A stretch of DNA of 64,000 nucleotides from Mycolicibacterium sp. J2 (GCF_026240945.1 NZ_JAPFPY010000009.1:62001-126000); one strand, 5' to 3'. Positions 34,548 through 43,381 are shown, counted from the first letter of the stretch. The notes: a model not told the origin generated them from the letters alone. Numbers and translations: made by a program.

Positions 34548-36107
34548 GTGCAGGTCACGAGTGTGGGACACGCAGGCTTCCGGATCGATACGACGGCCGG
34601 CAGCATCTTGTGCGACCCCTGGGTCAATCCCGCGTACTTCGCCTCTTGGTTCCCCTTCCCGGACAACAGCACGTTGGACTGGGACGCCTTGGGCGCCTGC
34701 GACTACCTCTACGTCAGCCACCTGCACAAAGACCACTTCGATCCGGCGACGCTGCGCGACCACGTCAATAAGGACGCCGTGGTGCTGCTGCCGGACTTCC
34801 CGGTACCAGATCTGCGCCGCGAGTTGGAGGCCCTGGGGTTCCACCGCTTCGTCGAGACGACCGATTCGGTGAAACACACCGTCAGCGGGCCCAAGGGTGA
34901 GCTGGACGTGATGATCATCGCGCTGCGGGCGCCCGCCGACGGCCCGATCGGCGATTCGGGGCTGGTGGTATCCGACCGCGTCACCACCGCGTTCAACATG
35001 AACGACGCGCGACCGATCGACCTGGACATGCTGGCCCGCGAGTTCGGCCACATCGACGTGCACATGCTGCAGTACTCCGGCGCCATCTGGTATCCGATGG
35101 TCTACGACATGCCGGCCCGGGCAAAGGAGGCCTTCGGCATCCAGAAGCGGCAGCGCCAGATGGACCGCTGCCGTCAGTACATCGCCCAGGTCGGCGCCAC
35201 CTGGGTGGTGCCGTCGGCCGGGCCGCCGTGCTTCCTGGATCCAGAGCTGCGCGACCTCAACGACGACCACGGCGATCCGGCCAACATCTTCCCCGACCAG
35301 GTGGTGTTCCTGGATCAGCTGCGCGCCCACGGTCACCACGGCGGACTGCTGATGATTCCCGGATCGACGGCGAATTTCACCGGCTCGCAACTGGATTCGC
35401 TGACCCATCCCGTCGACGATCCGGAGTCCATCTTCACCACCGGCAAGGCCGCCTACATCGAGGCATACGCGCAGCGGATGGCCCCGGTGCTGGCGGCGGA
35501 GAAGGCGGCGTGGGCACCGGCCGACGGCGAGGCCCTCCTGGAGCCGCTGCGGGCCCGCTTCGAGCCGATCATGGCCCAGTCCGATCAGATCTGCGACGGG
35601 ATCGGGTACCCCGTCGAACTGCGGCTACCCGGGCCGTCGCGCACCGAGACCGTCGTGTTGGACTTCCCGAAACGGGCTGTGCGTGAGCCCATTCCGGATG
35701 AGAAGTTCCGGTACGGATTCGAGATCCCGTCGCAGCTGGTGCGTACCGTGGTGCGCGACAACGAGCCCGACTGGGTGAACACCATCTTCTTGTCCACCCG
35801 GTTCCGCGCGTGGCGGGTCGGCGGCTACAACGAATACCTGTACACGTTCTTCAAATGCCTGACCGACGAGCGGATCGCCTACGCCGACGGCTGGTTCGCC
35901 GAGGCGCATGACGACAGCGCCTCCACCGTGCTCGACGGCTGGGAGATCCAGCGCCGCTGTCCGCACCTCAAGGCGGACTTGTCCAAATTCGGTGTGGTGG
36001 AAGGTAATACACTGACCTGCAATCTGCACGGCTGGCAGTGGAACCTGGAGAACGGTCGCTGCCTGACCGCCAAGGGCCACCCACTCAGGAGCGCCAGAAC
36101 GTCATGA
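34548..36107 (+). CDS. MBL-fold hydrolase with C-terminal Rieske [2Fe-2S] domain (Rv3818-like)
   Basis: The 519-aa protein begins with a metallo-beta-lactamase domain (VGHAGFRIDT, SHLHKDHFD as the HxHxDH motif). Its C-terminus is a Rieske-type domain with ligands Cys-x-His in RRCPHLKAD and Cys-x-x-His in CNLHGWQW. The combination resembles CMP-sialic acid hydroxylase-like proteins and suggests a redox-coupled oxygenase or hydrolase of unknown substrate. GTG at 34548 is the start. It overlaps the next small gene by ATGA, indicating joint function. Confidence 0.85.
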   Translation: MQVTSVGHAGFRIDTTAGSILCDPWVNPAYFASWFPFPDNSTLDWDALGACDYLYVSHLHKDHFDPATLRDHVNKDAVVLLPDFPVPDLRRELEALGFHRFVETTDSVKHTVSGPKGELDVMIIALRAPADGPIGDSGLVVSDRVTTAFNMNDARPIDLDMLAREFGHIDVHMLQYSGAIWYPMVYDMPARAKEAFGIQKRQRQMDRCRQYIAQVGATWVVPSAGPPCFLDPELRDLNDDHGDPANIFPDQVVFLDQLRAHGHHGGLLMIPGSTANFTGSQLDSLTHPVDDPESIFTTGKAAYIEAYAQRMAPVLAAEKAAWAPADGEALLEPLRARFEPIMAQSDQICDGIGYPVELRLPGPSRTETVVLDFPKRAVREPIPDEKFRYGFEIPSQLVRTVVRDNEPDWVNTIFLSTRFRAWRVGGYNEYLYTFFKCLTDERIAYADGWFAEAHDDSASTVLDGWEIQRRCPHLKADLSKFGVVEGNTLTCNLHGWQWNLENGRCLTAKGHPLRSARTS

Positions 36108-36442
36108 CCGCGGCGGTGTCGTACGACGACGGGCTGATCCAGCTGGATCGCCAGGCCCTGACGCTGCGGCGCTACCACTTCCCGTCCGGGACATCGAAGA
36201 TCATCCCGGTGCAAGCGATCCGGGGTTACAAGACGGAGTCGCTGGGCCTGGTCTTCGACCGGTTCCGGATCTGGGGGCCTTCGGACGACCCCCGCCGCTG
36301 GCTGCCACTGGACGTGTGGCGGCCGATCAAGTCGACCCTGATCGTGCTCGACGTGCCGGGTACCCGGCCCAGCCCGGCGTTCACCCCGCTGCGGGTGAGC
36401 GAGTTCGTTTCGGTGTTGGACGAGCTGCTGCACCGAGAGTGA
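36104..36442 (+). CDS. Small conserved protein (Rv3819-like)
   Basis: The 112-aa cytosolic protein (MTAAVSYDDGLIQLDRQALTLRRYHFPSG...) has no TM segment and reads like a PH-like beta-rich protein (LRRYHFPSGTSKIIPVQAIRGYK). It overlaps the upstream MBL-Rieske stop by 4 bp, and the same pair is present in Mtb (Rv3818/Rv3819). Function unknown; perhaps an accessory of the Rieske protein. It converges with the hydratase cluster, 3 bp apart. Confidence 0.72.
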   Translation: MTAAVSYDDGLIQLDRQALTLRRYHFPSGTSKIIPVQAIRGYKTESLGLVFDRFRIWGPSDDPRRWLPLDVWRPIKSTLIVLDVPGTRPSPAFTPLRVSEFVSVLDELLHRE

Positions 36443-36445
36443 GGG

Positions 36446-36790
36446 TCAGGCCTCCAGCCGGGCCCGCACCGCGGCCAGCCGCTGCGCCAGCTCGGCCTGC
36501 CCGATCACCCCGCGCACCAGCAGCGAATGGGCCAGCGACATCAGCTGGTTCTCCGGGTACGGCAGGTCGGCATACACCGTCGCCGAGAGCGCGTCCTCCT
36601 CGTCGCGGCGCTCCTTGAAGTCCGGGAGGTCGGCCCGGTCGCACTCGGCGCGGTCGAGCGCGTCGCACAGCCCGTCCAGGCTCGTCTTCCACGGTGGGAC
36701 CGGGTTCTGCACACCGTATTTCGCGGCCATCCGCGACCACACCTGATTGCGCTCGACGATGTCCGCCAGCGGCTCGGGCGGGGTGCTCAT
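36446..36790 (-). CDS. Nitrile/thiocyanate hydratase small subunit or accessory protein
   Basis: The 114-aa protein resembles the N-terminal portion of nitrile hydratase beta or the accessory/ScnB-type proteins: WSRMAAKYGV...PPWKTSLDGLCDAL, then YPENQLMSLAHSLLVRGVIGQAELAQRL. It overlaps the alpha-like stop (ATGA) and completes a three-gene set. It could be a metal-delivery accessory or a structural third subunit as in thiocyanate hydrolase. Sequence alone cannot separate these. Confidence 0.7.
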   Translation of the reverse strand: MSTPPEPLADIVERNQVWSRMAAKYGVQNPVPPWKTSLDGLCDALDRAECDRADLPDFKERRDEEDALSATVYADLPYPENQLMSLAHSLLVRGVIGQAELAQRLAAVRARLEA

Positions 36791-37491
36791 GCGCCGTTGG
36801 GGTGGATCGCGGGCCGGGTCTCCACGACGACGTTCGTCGTGACCCCCGCCTTGGGCAGCGCGACGCCGATCAGACAGTCGCGGGTGACGATCTCGGCGAG
36901 CTGGTCCTGGGTCCAGCCGTCGGTGCCCTCGGGGCGCAGCGGCATCACCATGAAGCGATGCTTCTGGTTCGAATCCTGCACGCGCACTTCGATATCGTCG
37001 TCCAGGTAGAGGCCGAACTCGGAGAGCACCTGCCGGGGCCAGCGCACCAGCCGGCGCCGGTAGTTGGGGGTGCGGTACCACTCGGGCGAGTTGCCCAGGA
37101 TCGGCCTGGGATAGCAGGAACACAGCGCGCACACGATCACGTGGTGCACGCTCGGGGTGTCGGCGAGAATCTCGAAGGCCGTGAAGTCGCTGGGCGTGCC
37201 GAACCCGGTCGGTTCCAGCCAGTCGACCCCTACTTCTTTGCTCGCGGTCATCGGTTCGGCCAGCGCCAGCGCCTTGAAGTCCGGATCCAGCCAGGCCCGC
37301 GCCACCAGCCGCGCCGCCGGGGTCGGCCCGATCTGCTCGGCGAATTCGGTGAACCGGCGGTGCTCCTCGGCGGTGAAAATGCCCTTCTCGATGCACAATT
37401 CGCGCAGCGCGATCTCCAGCACCTCGAAGTCGGTGATCTCGTCGACCATCGGCTTCACCGTGCGGTCGTGATCGTGATCGTGATCGTGCAT
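36787..37491 (-). CDS. Nitrile hydratase alpha/thiocyanate hydrolase gamma-like subunit with His-Asp tail
   Basis: The 234-aa subunit carries the metal claw VCALCSCY (Cys121, Cys124, Ser125, Cys126). Tyr after the third Cys is typical of cobalt-type enzymes. The following CYPRPILGNSPEWYRTPNYRRRLVRWPRQVL is a strongly conserved NHase/SCNase stretch. The N-terminus MHDHDHDHDR is a poly His-Asp tail likely to bind metal. The ATG at 37491 overlaps the beta stop by one base. The reaction is hydration of a nitrile, or of thiocyanate to carbonyl sulfide; the substrate is not determined. Confidence 0.83.
   Translation of the reverse strand: MHDHDHDHDRTVKPMVDEITDFEVLEIALRELCIEKGIFTAEEHRRFTEFAEQIGPTPAARLVARAWLDPDFKALALAEPMTASKEVGVDWLEPTGFGTPSDFTAFEILADTPSVHHVIVCALCSCYPRPILGNSPEWYRTPNYRRRLVRWPRQVLSEFGLYLDDDIEVRVQDSNQKHRFMVMPLRPEGTDGWTQDQLAEIVTRDCLIGVALPKAGVTTNVVVETRPAIHPNGA
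37465..37490. repeat. Hexanucleotide tandem repeat encoding the His-Asp tail
   Basis: The plus strand has GTGATC repeated about four times at the start of the alpha-like gene. It encodes alternating His and Asp on the minus strand; slippage could change tail length. Confidence 0.7.
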
Positions 37492-38330
37492 CAGGCGCCT
37501 CGCAACCAGTGTTCGGGGATCTCGGTTCGCAGGGTGTCGGTCGGGGAGCCGGTGTAGTCGTCCCACAGGTCGGCCTGCTTGAACTGCACAACGTAAAACC
37601 ACTCCGGCTGGGCATCGGAGCGGGCCCACGTCTCGTCCTCGGCGGCCGGACTCTCGTAGGCGACGACGGCGATCTCGCCTTCGGCGCCGCGGCAGTATTC
37701 GGGGGTGCGGGTGTAGAACAGCACCGGCAGTTCGTCGCGCACCACCACGCGGTCACCGACCGCGAACTTGGGGTCACCGGCCCGACCGGCGTAGACCTGC
37801 GGGTCACCCTTGCCCACCGCGTGGATGTGGTGCTCGTTGCGCTGGACCTGCGCGCCGTCGCCCGCACTCTTCGGCTCGGCCCGTAGCTGTGTGCCGGCCA
37901 GGCCGTCGGCGTAACGGTCGCGTACCTCGATCATCCGCTCGGTGAGCTCGGTGAGCCCGATGTGGTGTTTCTCGATCAGCACCCGCGCGACCGACAGCAG
38001 CCAGCGACCGTAGTAGGGGAAGCCTTGGTACACGGCGCGTCCCACGTCGACGTTACCGATCCGGCGGCGTTCTTCGGAGAGCCAGATGCCGCGCCAGGCA
38101 AGCACTTCGCACATGACATAGGTCATGTGTTCCCAGTACTCGTAATCCTTGTTGACGTAGCGCATCGGGGCGTCGGGTTCACCGCCGACGTCGTGCACCG
38201 GTTTGGTCAGCGCGACGATCCGCCCGTGATCCATCAGATCGGGATAAGGCGCATCGGGGATCTCGGGAAAAGCCGATTTCAGCCGGCCCACCAGATCCAG
38301 TTGTGCAGCGCGTTCGGCGGCCGTACTCAT
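37491..38330 (-). CDS. Nitrile hydratase beta-like subunit
   Basis: The 279-aa protein has an N-terminal helical half (PVHDVGGEPDAPMRYVNKDYEYWEHM...WRGIW) and a C-terminal SH3-like barrel half (FAVGDRVVVRDELPVLFYTRTPEYCRGAEGEI...FYVVQFKQADLW). It ends with a DTLRTEIPEHWL tail. These match NHase beta or fused ScnB-ScnA. RTPEYxRG holds the Arg expected to contact the oxidised metal-site Cys. It is the first gene of the three-gene hydratase unit, 109 bp after the DUF5718 gene. Confidence 0.82.
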   Translation of the reverse strand: MSTAAERAAQLDLVGRLKSAFPEIPDAPYPDLMDHGRIVALTKPVHDVGGEPDAPMRYVNKDYEYWEHMTYVMCEVLAWRGIWLSEERRRIGNVDVGRAVYQGFPYYGRWLLSVARVLIEKHHIGLTELTERMIEVRDRYADGLAGTQLRAEPKSAGDGAQVQRNEHHIHAVGKGDPQVYAGRAGDPKFAVGDRVVVRDELPVLFYTRTPEYCRGAEGEIAVVAYESPAAEDETWARSDAQPEWFYVVQFKQADLWDDYTGSPTDTLRTEIPEHWLRGA

Positions 38331-38439
38331 GCGTGTTCCCCCTCAGCAAGCGGCAGGGCCATCGCTTCGGGGTCAAGTACAGCGCACATCGGGGCGCCGC
38401 GAGGGCGGAACCGCCCGGATTGGCCGGCCGGCGCTTCGC

Positions 38440-39240
38440 TCAGCGAACCTTTTGGCGCAATTCGGAGCACGCGTCGGACGCGGTGTCGTACACCCGCACC
38501 ACCGCCTCGTCGCCCGGCGACAGATAGGTCGACTCACCCAACGCGGTGTAGCGGGTGGCGCCGATCCCGATAAGCACGTGCTCGGGGTGTCCCGAGGCCA
38601 CCATCAGCGCGCCGACATCCTCCAGCGGGGTGTCGGGTGCGCCCTTCTGGTTGGCCAGCCGTTCGGTGATCCAGTCCAGCAGGACCTCGCCGTAATACGA
38701 GTAGCCCAGCAGCGGACTGTCCACTCCGTACTCGTGCTCAGCACCGGCGGCGGTGTGCAGGTGGCACGACAGCCGCATGGTGGCCGTCGGGCCGTCCGGG
38801 GTGAGGTCGTGCGCCTCGAAGAACTGGCGCGCAACACCTTTGGAGGCCGGTCCCCAGTTCTTCTTGTGGCTGATCTTCGGTGCGCCGGGCCGCCGGATGG
38901 AGCAGTCGTTGAATGCGCCGAGGGCGAACGGGAGTAGCGACACCACGGTGTCGCCCTGCCAGGTCACCTCGCAGGCCAACCCGACTTCGGGTTCGATCTG
39001 CAGGTTCAGCGGCTCGTCACTGGCCGGCAGGGCGATCTCGTCGTGTGACAGCGGGAACTCGCCGAGGAACGTGTCACTGCCCGGCGCATACCACGGGAAG
39101 ATGCCCTTCGGGGCATTACCGACCGATGCCACGTTCGTGAAATCGACTGCCTCCCCCGCCTGTTCGAGATGGCCGGCGAAATTGCCCGCCACCCCGAAAC
39201 CGAACCAGTTCCGCAGCTCCGCATCGTCGAGTTCGATCAC
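38440..39240 (-). CDS. DUF5718 family protein (fumarylacetoacetase-like)
   Basis: The 266-aa protein shows [55 protein letters not shown] and [10 protein letters not shown] motifs. I recognise these as DUF5718, a fold apparently related to FAH enzymes (QIEPEVGL is like the FAH metal site). Function unknown. GTG at 39240 overlaps the serS stop (GTGA), so its translation is coupled to seryl-tRNA synthetase, an unusual pairing. The role with the hydratase genes downstream is an open question. Confidence 0.72.
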   Translation of the reverse strand: MIELDDAELRNWFGFGVAGNFAGHLEQAGEAVDFTNVASVGNAPKGIFPWYAPGSDTFLGEFPLSHDEIALPASDEPLNLQIEPEVGLACEVTWQGDTVVSLLPFALGAFNDCSIRRPGAPKISHKKNWGPASKGVARQFFEAHDLTPDGPTATMRLSCHLHTAAGAEHEYGVDSPLLGYSYYGEVLLDWITERLANQKGAPDTPLEDVGALMVASGHPEHVLIGIGATRYTALGESTYLSPGDEAVVRVYDTASDACSELRQKVR

Positions 39241-40490
39241 GCTGTCAGCACCTCCGTACCGAGATAGGGCACCAGCGCGGCGGGCACCCGGACACTGCCA
39301 TCGGGCTGCTGGTGGTTCTCCAGGATCGCGACCAGCCACCGGGTGGTGGCCAGGGTTCCGTTCAGGGTGGCGGCGATCTGCGGTTTGCCGTCGTCGTCGC
39401 GGTAGCGGGTGGACAGCCGGCGGGCCTGGAAGGTCGAGCAGTTCGACGTCGAGGTGAGTTCACGGTAGGTGCCCTGGGTGGGCACCCACGCCTCACAGTC
39501 GTACTTGCGCGCGGCCGACGAACCCAGATCGCCGGCGGCGACGTCGATCACCCGGTAGGGCACCTCGATGGCGGCCAGCATCTCGCGCTGCCAGCCCAGC
39601 AGCCGCTCGTGTTCGGCCTCGGCGTCCTCGGGCTTGCAGTAGACGAACGCCTCGACCTTGTCGAACTGGTGCACGCGGATGATGCCGCGGGTGTCCTTCC
39701 CGTAGCTGCCTGCCTCGCGCCGGAAGCAGGACGACCAGCCGGCGTAGCGCAGCGGCCCGCCGGACAGGTCCAGGATTTCGTCGGCGTGATAGCCGGCCAG
39801 CGGCACCTCCGAGGTGCCCACCAGGTACAGGTCATCGTCGTCGAGGTGGTAGATCTCGTCGGCGTGGGCGCCGAGGAACCCGGTACCGGCCATCACCTCG
39901 GGCCGCACCAGCACCGGCGGGATCATCAGCGTGAACCCGTTGGCGGTGGCCAGCCGGACCGCCAACTGCAGCAGACCCAGTTGCAGCAGCGCGCCCTGAC
40001 CGGTCAGGAAGTAGAACCGCGACCCCGACACCTTGGCGCCGCGCTCCATGTCGATCAGGCCCAGCGCCTCGCCGAGCTCGAGATGATCCTTGGGCGACTC
40101 GATGGCCGGCGGCTCGCCGACGGTGTCCAGCACGACGAAGTTGTCCTCGCCGCCGGCAGGCACCCCGTCCACGATGACATTGGCGACGGCCAGATGCGCA
40201 GCGGCGAAGGCACTCTCGGCCGCGGCCTGCGCCGCTTCGGCGGCCTTGACCTCCTCGGCGAGTTGCTTGGCGCGCTCGAGCAGGGCCGGCCGCTCCTCGG
40301 GGGAAGCCTTGCCCACGGATTTGCTGGCCGTCTTCTGTTCGGCACGGAGATTGTCGGCGGCCGAGATGGCGGCGCGGCGGGCGGTGTCCGCATCCATCAG
40401 CGCATCCACCAAGCCGGGGTCCTCGCCGCGGGCGCGCTGTGAAGCCCGCACCCGGTCCGGTTCGTCACGCAGCAGCTTGAGGTCGATCAC
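39237..40490 (-). CDS. serS: Seryl-tRNA synthetase
   Basis: The 417-aa class II synthetase has an N-terminal coiled-coil arm rich in Glu/Ala/Lys (about residues 30-100). Motif 2 is [21 protein letters not shown] and motif 3 lies in [13 protein letters not shown] at 40490 ([12 protein letters not shown]) is the start. It charges tRNA-Ser in the cytosol. Length and motifs are fully normal. Confidence 0.97.
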   Translation of the reverse strand: MIDLKLLRDEPDRVRASQRARGEDPGLVDALMDADTARRAAISAADNLRAEQKTASKSVGKASPEERPALLERAKQLAEEVKAAEAAQAAAESAFAAAHLAVANVIVDGVPAGGEDNFVVLDTVGEPPAIESPKDHLELGEALGLIDMERGAKVSGSRFYFLTGQGALLQLGLLQLAVRLATANGFTLMIPPVLVRPEVMAGTGFLGAHADEIYHLDDDDLYLVGTSEVPLAGYHADEILDLSGGPLRYAGWSSCFRREAGSYGKDTRGIIRVHQFDKVEAFVYCKPEDAEAEHERLLGWQREMLAAIEVPYRVIDVAAGDLGSSAARKYDCEAWVPTQGTYRELTSTSNCSTFQARRLSTRYRDDDGKPQIAATLNGTLATTRWLVAILENHQQPDGSVRVPAALVPYLGTEVLTA

Positions 40491-40578
40491 GGCGGTAACC
40501 CTACTGTGCCGCCCGCGTCGGCAGCGTCGACCCGGGGGGCCGCATGCCACAACCACATAACGTTACAACCGCATCACT

Positions 40579-40595
40579 TGTCACAAGCCGTGACA
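40579..40595. promoter_or_regulatory. Inverted repeat upstream of the septum-formation gene
   Basis: TGTCAC-AAGCC-GTGACA is a perfect 6-bp inverted repeat, 11 bp before the ATG at 40607 and in the divergent serS gap. It may be an operator or a leader hairpin; nothing identifies the binder. Confidence 0.4.
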
Positions 40596-40606
40596 CGCCT
40601 GCCACA

Positions 40607-42037
40607 ATGGAGCCGATGTTGGACGCACCAGAGCACCCGCAGCCGTCCCTTGACGAGGGGCCCCCGCCGCCCGCGTCACGGCGGCTGGCCTGGTTGCGTG
40701 ACGCTCAGCTCACCCCCACCCGGCGCGCGTTGCTGCTGACCGCCCTCGGCGGGCTGATGATCGCCGGTGTGATCACCGTGCTGCCGGACACCGCGGCCGG
40801 TGGGCGGCTCGCCGGCCTGAGTTCGGGCTCGGGTGGGTTGGCCCGGTCCAACAGCACCTTCGACCATGCCGGCAGCGGGTCGTGCCTGAACTGGCCGGAC
40901 CGGGTGCCCGATGCCGCCCAGATCGTGGACTGCACCACCGAGCACCGGTTCGAGGTGGCCGAGGCCATCGACCTGCGCACCTTCCCGGGCACCGAATACG
41001 GTGCCGACGCGGCGCCGCCGTCGCCGGCGCGCATCCAGCAGATCAGCCAGGAGCAGTGCCAGAGCGCGGTCCAGCGCTATCTGGGTGACAAGTACGACCC
41101 CAACGGCCGGTTCGCGGTGAGCCTGTTGTGGTCGGGGGAGAAGGCCTGGCGACAGAACGGCGAGCGCCGCATGTTGTGCGGCCTGCAATTGCCCGGGGCG
41201 GACAATCAGCAGCAGGCCTTCCAGGGCAAGGTCGCCGCGGTGGACCAGTCCAAGGTGTGGCCCGCAGGGACCTGCCTGGGCATCGACCCGGCCACCAACC
41301 AGCCCACCGACATCCCGGTCGACTGCGCCAGCCCGCACGCGCTCGAGGTCACCGGCGCGGTCAACCTCGCCGAGAAATACCCCGCCGGCGTGCCGCCCGA
41401 ACAGGAACAGGACGCCTACGTCAAGGACACCTGCACCAAGATCACCGAGGAGTACCTGGCGCCGCTGAAGCTGCGCACCACCACGCTGACCCTGGTGTAC
41501 AGCACCATCTCACTGCCCAGCTGGCTGGCCGGCAGCCATCAGGTGTCCTGCAGTATCGGCAGCACCCTGGGCAACGGCGGCTGGTCCACCCTGCTCAACA
41601 GCGCCAAGGGCGCGCTGACGATCGACGGCCGGCCGCCGGTGCCGCCGCCGGACATCCCCGACGAGCGTCTCAACATGCCGGCCATCCCGCCGCCGTCGAT
41701 CGACCTGTCGCAGAGCCAGTCCTCGAGCGGCTATGACTCCAGCCAGTCCTCGCAGTCGACCCAGCAGACCCAGTCCAATCAGCACCTGCCCGGTCAGTCG
41801 ACCCAGACACCGGCCACCCAGAGCAGTCAGCCGTCGACCCCGGCGCCCGCGCCGGGCAACACGTTCCTCAACGGTCCGCCGCCGCCCGGCGATGCACCGC
41901 CCGCCGATGGGCAGGCTCCGGGGGGCGCCCCGCTGGACGGACCGCCGCCGCCCGGGGATGCGCCCGTCGCGCCGCCCGCAGCGCCGGCCGGCCCGGCACC
42001 CGGTCCCGCGGAGCCGGTGCTGCCGCCGGTGCAGTGA
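40607..42037 (+). CDS. Septum formation family membrane protein (Rv3835-like)
   Basis: The 476-aa protein starts at ATG 40607 (MEPMLDAPEHPQPS). One TM helix is at about 38-58, followed by two extracellular septum-formation repeats, each with conserved Cys (SCLNWP...VDCTTEHRFEV and TCLGID...VDCASPHALEV). A long Ser/Gln/Pro-rich C-terminal tail (roughly the last 130 aa) follows. The family has been linked to cell division in actinobacteria (recalled). It overlaps the zincin gene by GTGA. Confidence 0.82.
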   Translation: MEPMLDAPEHPQPSLDEGPPPPASRRLAWLRDAQLTPTRRALLLTALGGLMIAGVITVLPDTAAGGRLAGLSSGSGGLARSNSTFDHAGSGSCLNWPDRVPDAAQIVDCTTEHRFEVAEAIDLRTFPGTEYGADAAPPSPARIQQISQEQCQSAVQRYLGDKYDPNGRFAVSLLWSGEKAWRQNGERRMLCGLQLPGADNQQQAFQGKVAAVDQSKVWPAGTCLGIDPATNQPTDIPVDCASPHALEVTGAVNLAEKYPAGVPPEQEQDAYVKDTCTKITEEYLAPLKLRTTTLTLVYSTISLPSWLAGSHQVSCSIGSTLGNGGWSTLLNSAKGALTIDGRPPVPPPDIPDERLNMPAIPPPSIDLSQSQSSSGYDSSQSSQSTQQTQSNQHLPGQSTQTPATQSSQPSTPAPAPGNTFLNGPPPPGDAPPADGQAPGGAPLDGPPPPGDAPVAPPAAPAGPAPGPAEPVLPPVQ

Positions 42038-42396
42038 CGCACCTGATGCCGGTACCGATGAGCCGGAAACGGTTCGACGAGTTGGTCTCCGATGCACTGG
42101 ATCTGATCCCGCCGGAGTTGGCCACCAGCGCCGACAATGTGGTGTTTCTGGTGCAGGGCCGCCATCCCGACGAGCCGGATCTGCTCGGCCTCTACGAGGG
42201 TGTCGCACTCACCGAGCGCGATTCGTCCTACGGCGGATACCTGCCCGACACCATCACCATCTACCGCGATGCCCTGCTGGAGATGTGCGACACCGAGGAG
42301 CAGGTGGTCGAGGAGGTGGCGATCACCGTCGTGCACGAACTGGCGCACCACTTCGGCATCGACGACGATCGGCTGCATGAGCTGGGTTGGGGCTGA
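42034..42396 (+). CDS. Zincin-like metallopeptidase family protein (Rv3836-like)
   Basis: The 120-aa protein has the metal motif HELAHHFGIDDDRLHELG (HExxHxxGxxD) at the C-terminus and starts MTHLMPVPMSRKRFDELV. It is the metallopeptidase family 1 (zincin) type found after septum-formation genes. The GTG at 42034 overlaps the upstream stop; an ATG at 42046 is also possible. Enzymatic activity is not established. Confidence 0.85.
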   Translation: MTHLMPVPMSRKRFDELVSDALDLIPPELATSADNVVFLVQGRHPDEPDLLGLYEGVALTERDSSYGGYLPDTITIYRDALLEMCDTEEQVVEEVAITVVHELAHHFGIDDDRLHELGWG

Positions 42397-42413
42397 GGAG
42401 TCTCCCCAACCCA

Positions 42414-42464
42414 GGGCGAGCGAAGCGACGGGGGAAGACTCCGGGGCGAGCGAAGCGACGGGGG
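42414..42464. repeat. Two copies of GGGCGAGCGAAGCGACGG
   Basis: Two nearly identical 21-bp units (42414-42434 and 42444-42464) are separated by nine bases between Rv3836-like and the Cys-rich gene. The core recurs at the MPT51 start. Confidence 0.75.
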
Positions 42465-42518
42465 GTGGACTCCGCGTGGGAACCCCGGCTTGTCAGTGCG
42501 CGGTGCTAAGAACGAATC

Positions 42519-42758
42519 ATGAGGACCAGCGCGGAGCTGCACACGGGTGCGCACTGCCGCGAGTGCGCGGACGGCCTCGTCCACTGCCACGGAACGGTGA
42601 TCGTGCACATCGGCCGGCGGGCCGAATGCACCGAGGATTGCGGTGATCCCGAGATGGAGCACACCTACACCATCGACTGCATGGCTGTCGGGTGCGGTTG
42701 TGCCGAGGATCAGCCCATCGGGTCTGGCACGCTCTCCTCGGGCGATTTGTCCGCGTAG
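42519..42758 (+). CDS. Cys/His-rich small protein
   Basis: The 79-aa ORF has Cys-x-x-Cys...HCHG...ECTEDC...DCMAVGCGCAE, with nine Cys and several His. This suggests a small metal-binding (probably Zn) protein of a type I recall widely in actinobacteria. ATG at 42519 follows a repeat-rich gap. Its last 49 bp overlap the gpm2 3' end on the opposite strand. Codon use and residue pattern support a real gene; function unknown. Confidence 0.65.
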   Translation: MRTSAELHTGAHCRECADGLVHCHGTVIVHIGRRAECTEDCGDPEMEHTYTIDCMAVGCGCAEDQPIGSGTLSSGDLSA

Positions 42759-43381
42759 AACGGCGGGGCCAGCTCGCCCCACTGCACGCAACTCCACCGC
42801 CCGTCGGTGATCGGGCTGAGCACCACGCTCTCGGTGTTGGCCAGGTGGTGGTCCAGCGCGAATCGGCCGTCGACTCCGGCCAGTGCCGCGGCCACCAGCC
42901 GGATGGCCGCGCCGTGGCTGACCACGACGATGTCGTCGCGCCAATCGTGGTCGTCGAGGTGTTGGATCCGCAGCTTGGTCAGCACCGGCACGATGCGATC
43001 GAGCACCTGCTGTCCGCTCTCGCCGCCGGGCATCGAGGCATCGAGATCGCCGAGCTGCCAGCGCCGGTAGACGCTGTCGAACTGTTCGATAGCGGCCTCG
43101 TCGGTGCGGTCCTCGAGGTGACCGACCTGCACCTCGTAGATGTCGTCGAGCTCGCGCGGCGCCACTTCGAGGTGGCCGCCGATCCCGGCGGCGGTCTGCC
43201 GCGCCCGGGTGGCAACCGAGTGGGCGACGACCCCGATCGGCTGTTTCCAGTTCCGCGCGAAGGTCCTGGCCTGCTCGTGCCCCAGCTCGGTGAGCTCGGC
43301 ACCGGGCGGCCGGGTGTCCAGGCGCTTCTCGACGTTGCCGAACGACTGCCCGTGCCGGACCAGTACCAGTCGCCCGCTCAC
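42710..43381 (-). CDS. gpm2: Histidine phosphatase family protein (Gpm2-like)
   Basis: The 223-aa protein has the catalytic RHG motif (LVLVRHGQSFGN), DIYEVQVGHLEDR and the second His in VVVSHGAAIRL. It is a phosphoglycerate-mutase-like phosphatase, named gpm2 in Mtb by position. GTG at 43381 overlaps the pheA stop (GTGA). True substrate uncertain; mutase activity is less likely than phosphatase. Confidence 0.83.
   Translation of the reverse strand: MSGRLVLVRHGQSFGNVEKRLDTRPPGAELTELGHEQARTFARNWKQPIGVVAHSVATRARQTAAGIGGHLEVAPRELDDIYEVQVGHLEDRTDEAAIEQFDSVYRRWQLGDLDASMPGGESGQQVLDRIVPVLTKLRIQHLDDHDWRDDIVVVSHGAAIRLVAAALAGVDGRFALDHHLANTESVVLSPITDGRWSCVQWGELAPPFYADKSPEESVPDPMG

Noticed and set aside
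36966..36976. GGTTCGAATCC as a tRNA T-loop
   Set aside because: It lies inside the alpha-like subunit gene and there is no acceptor or anticodon stem.
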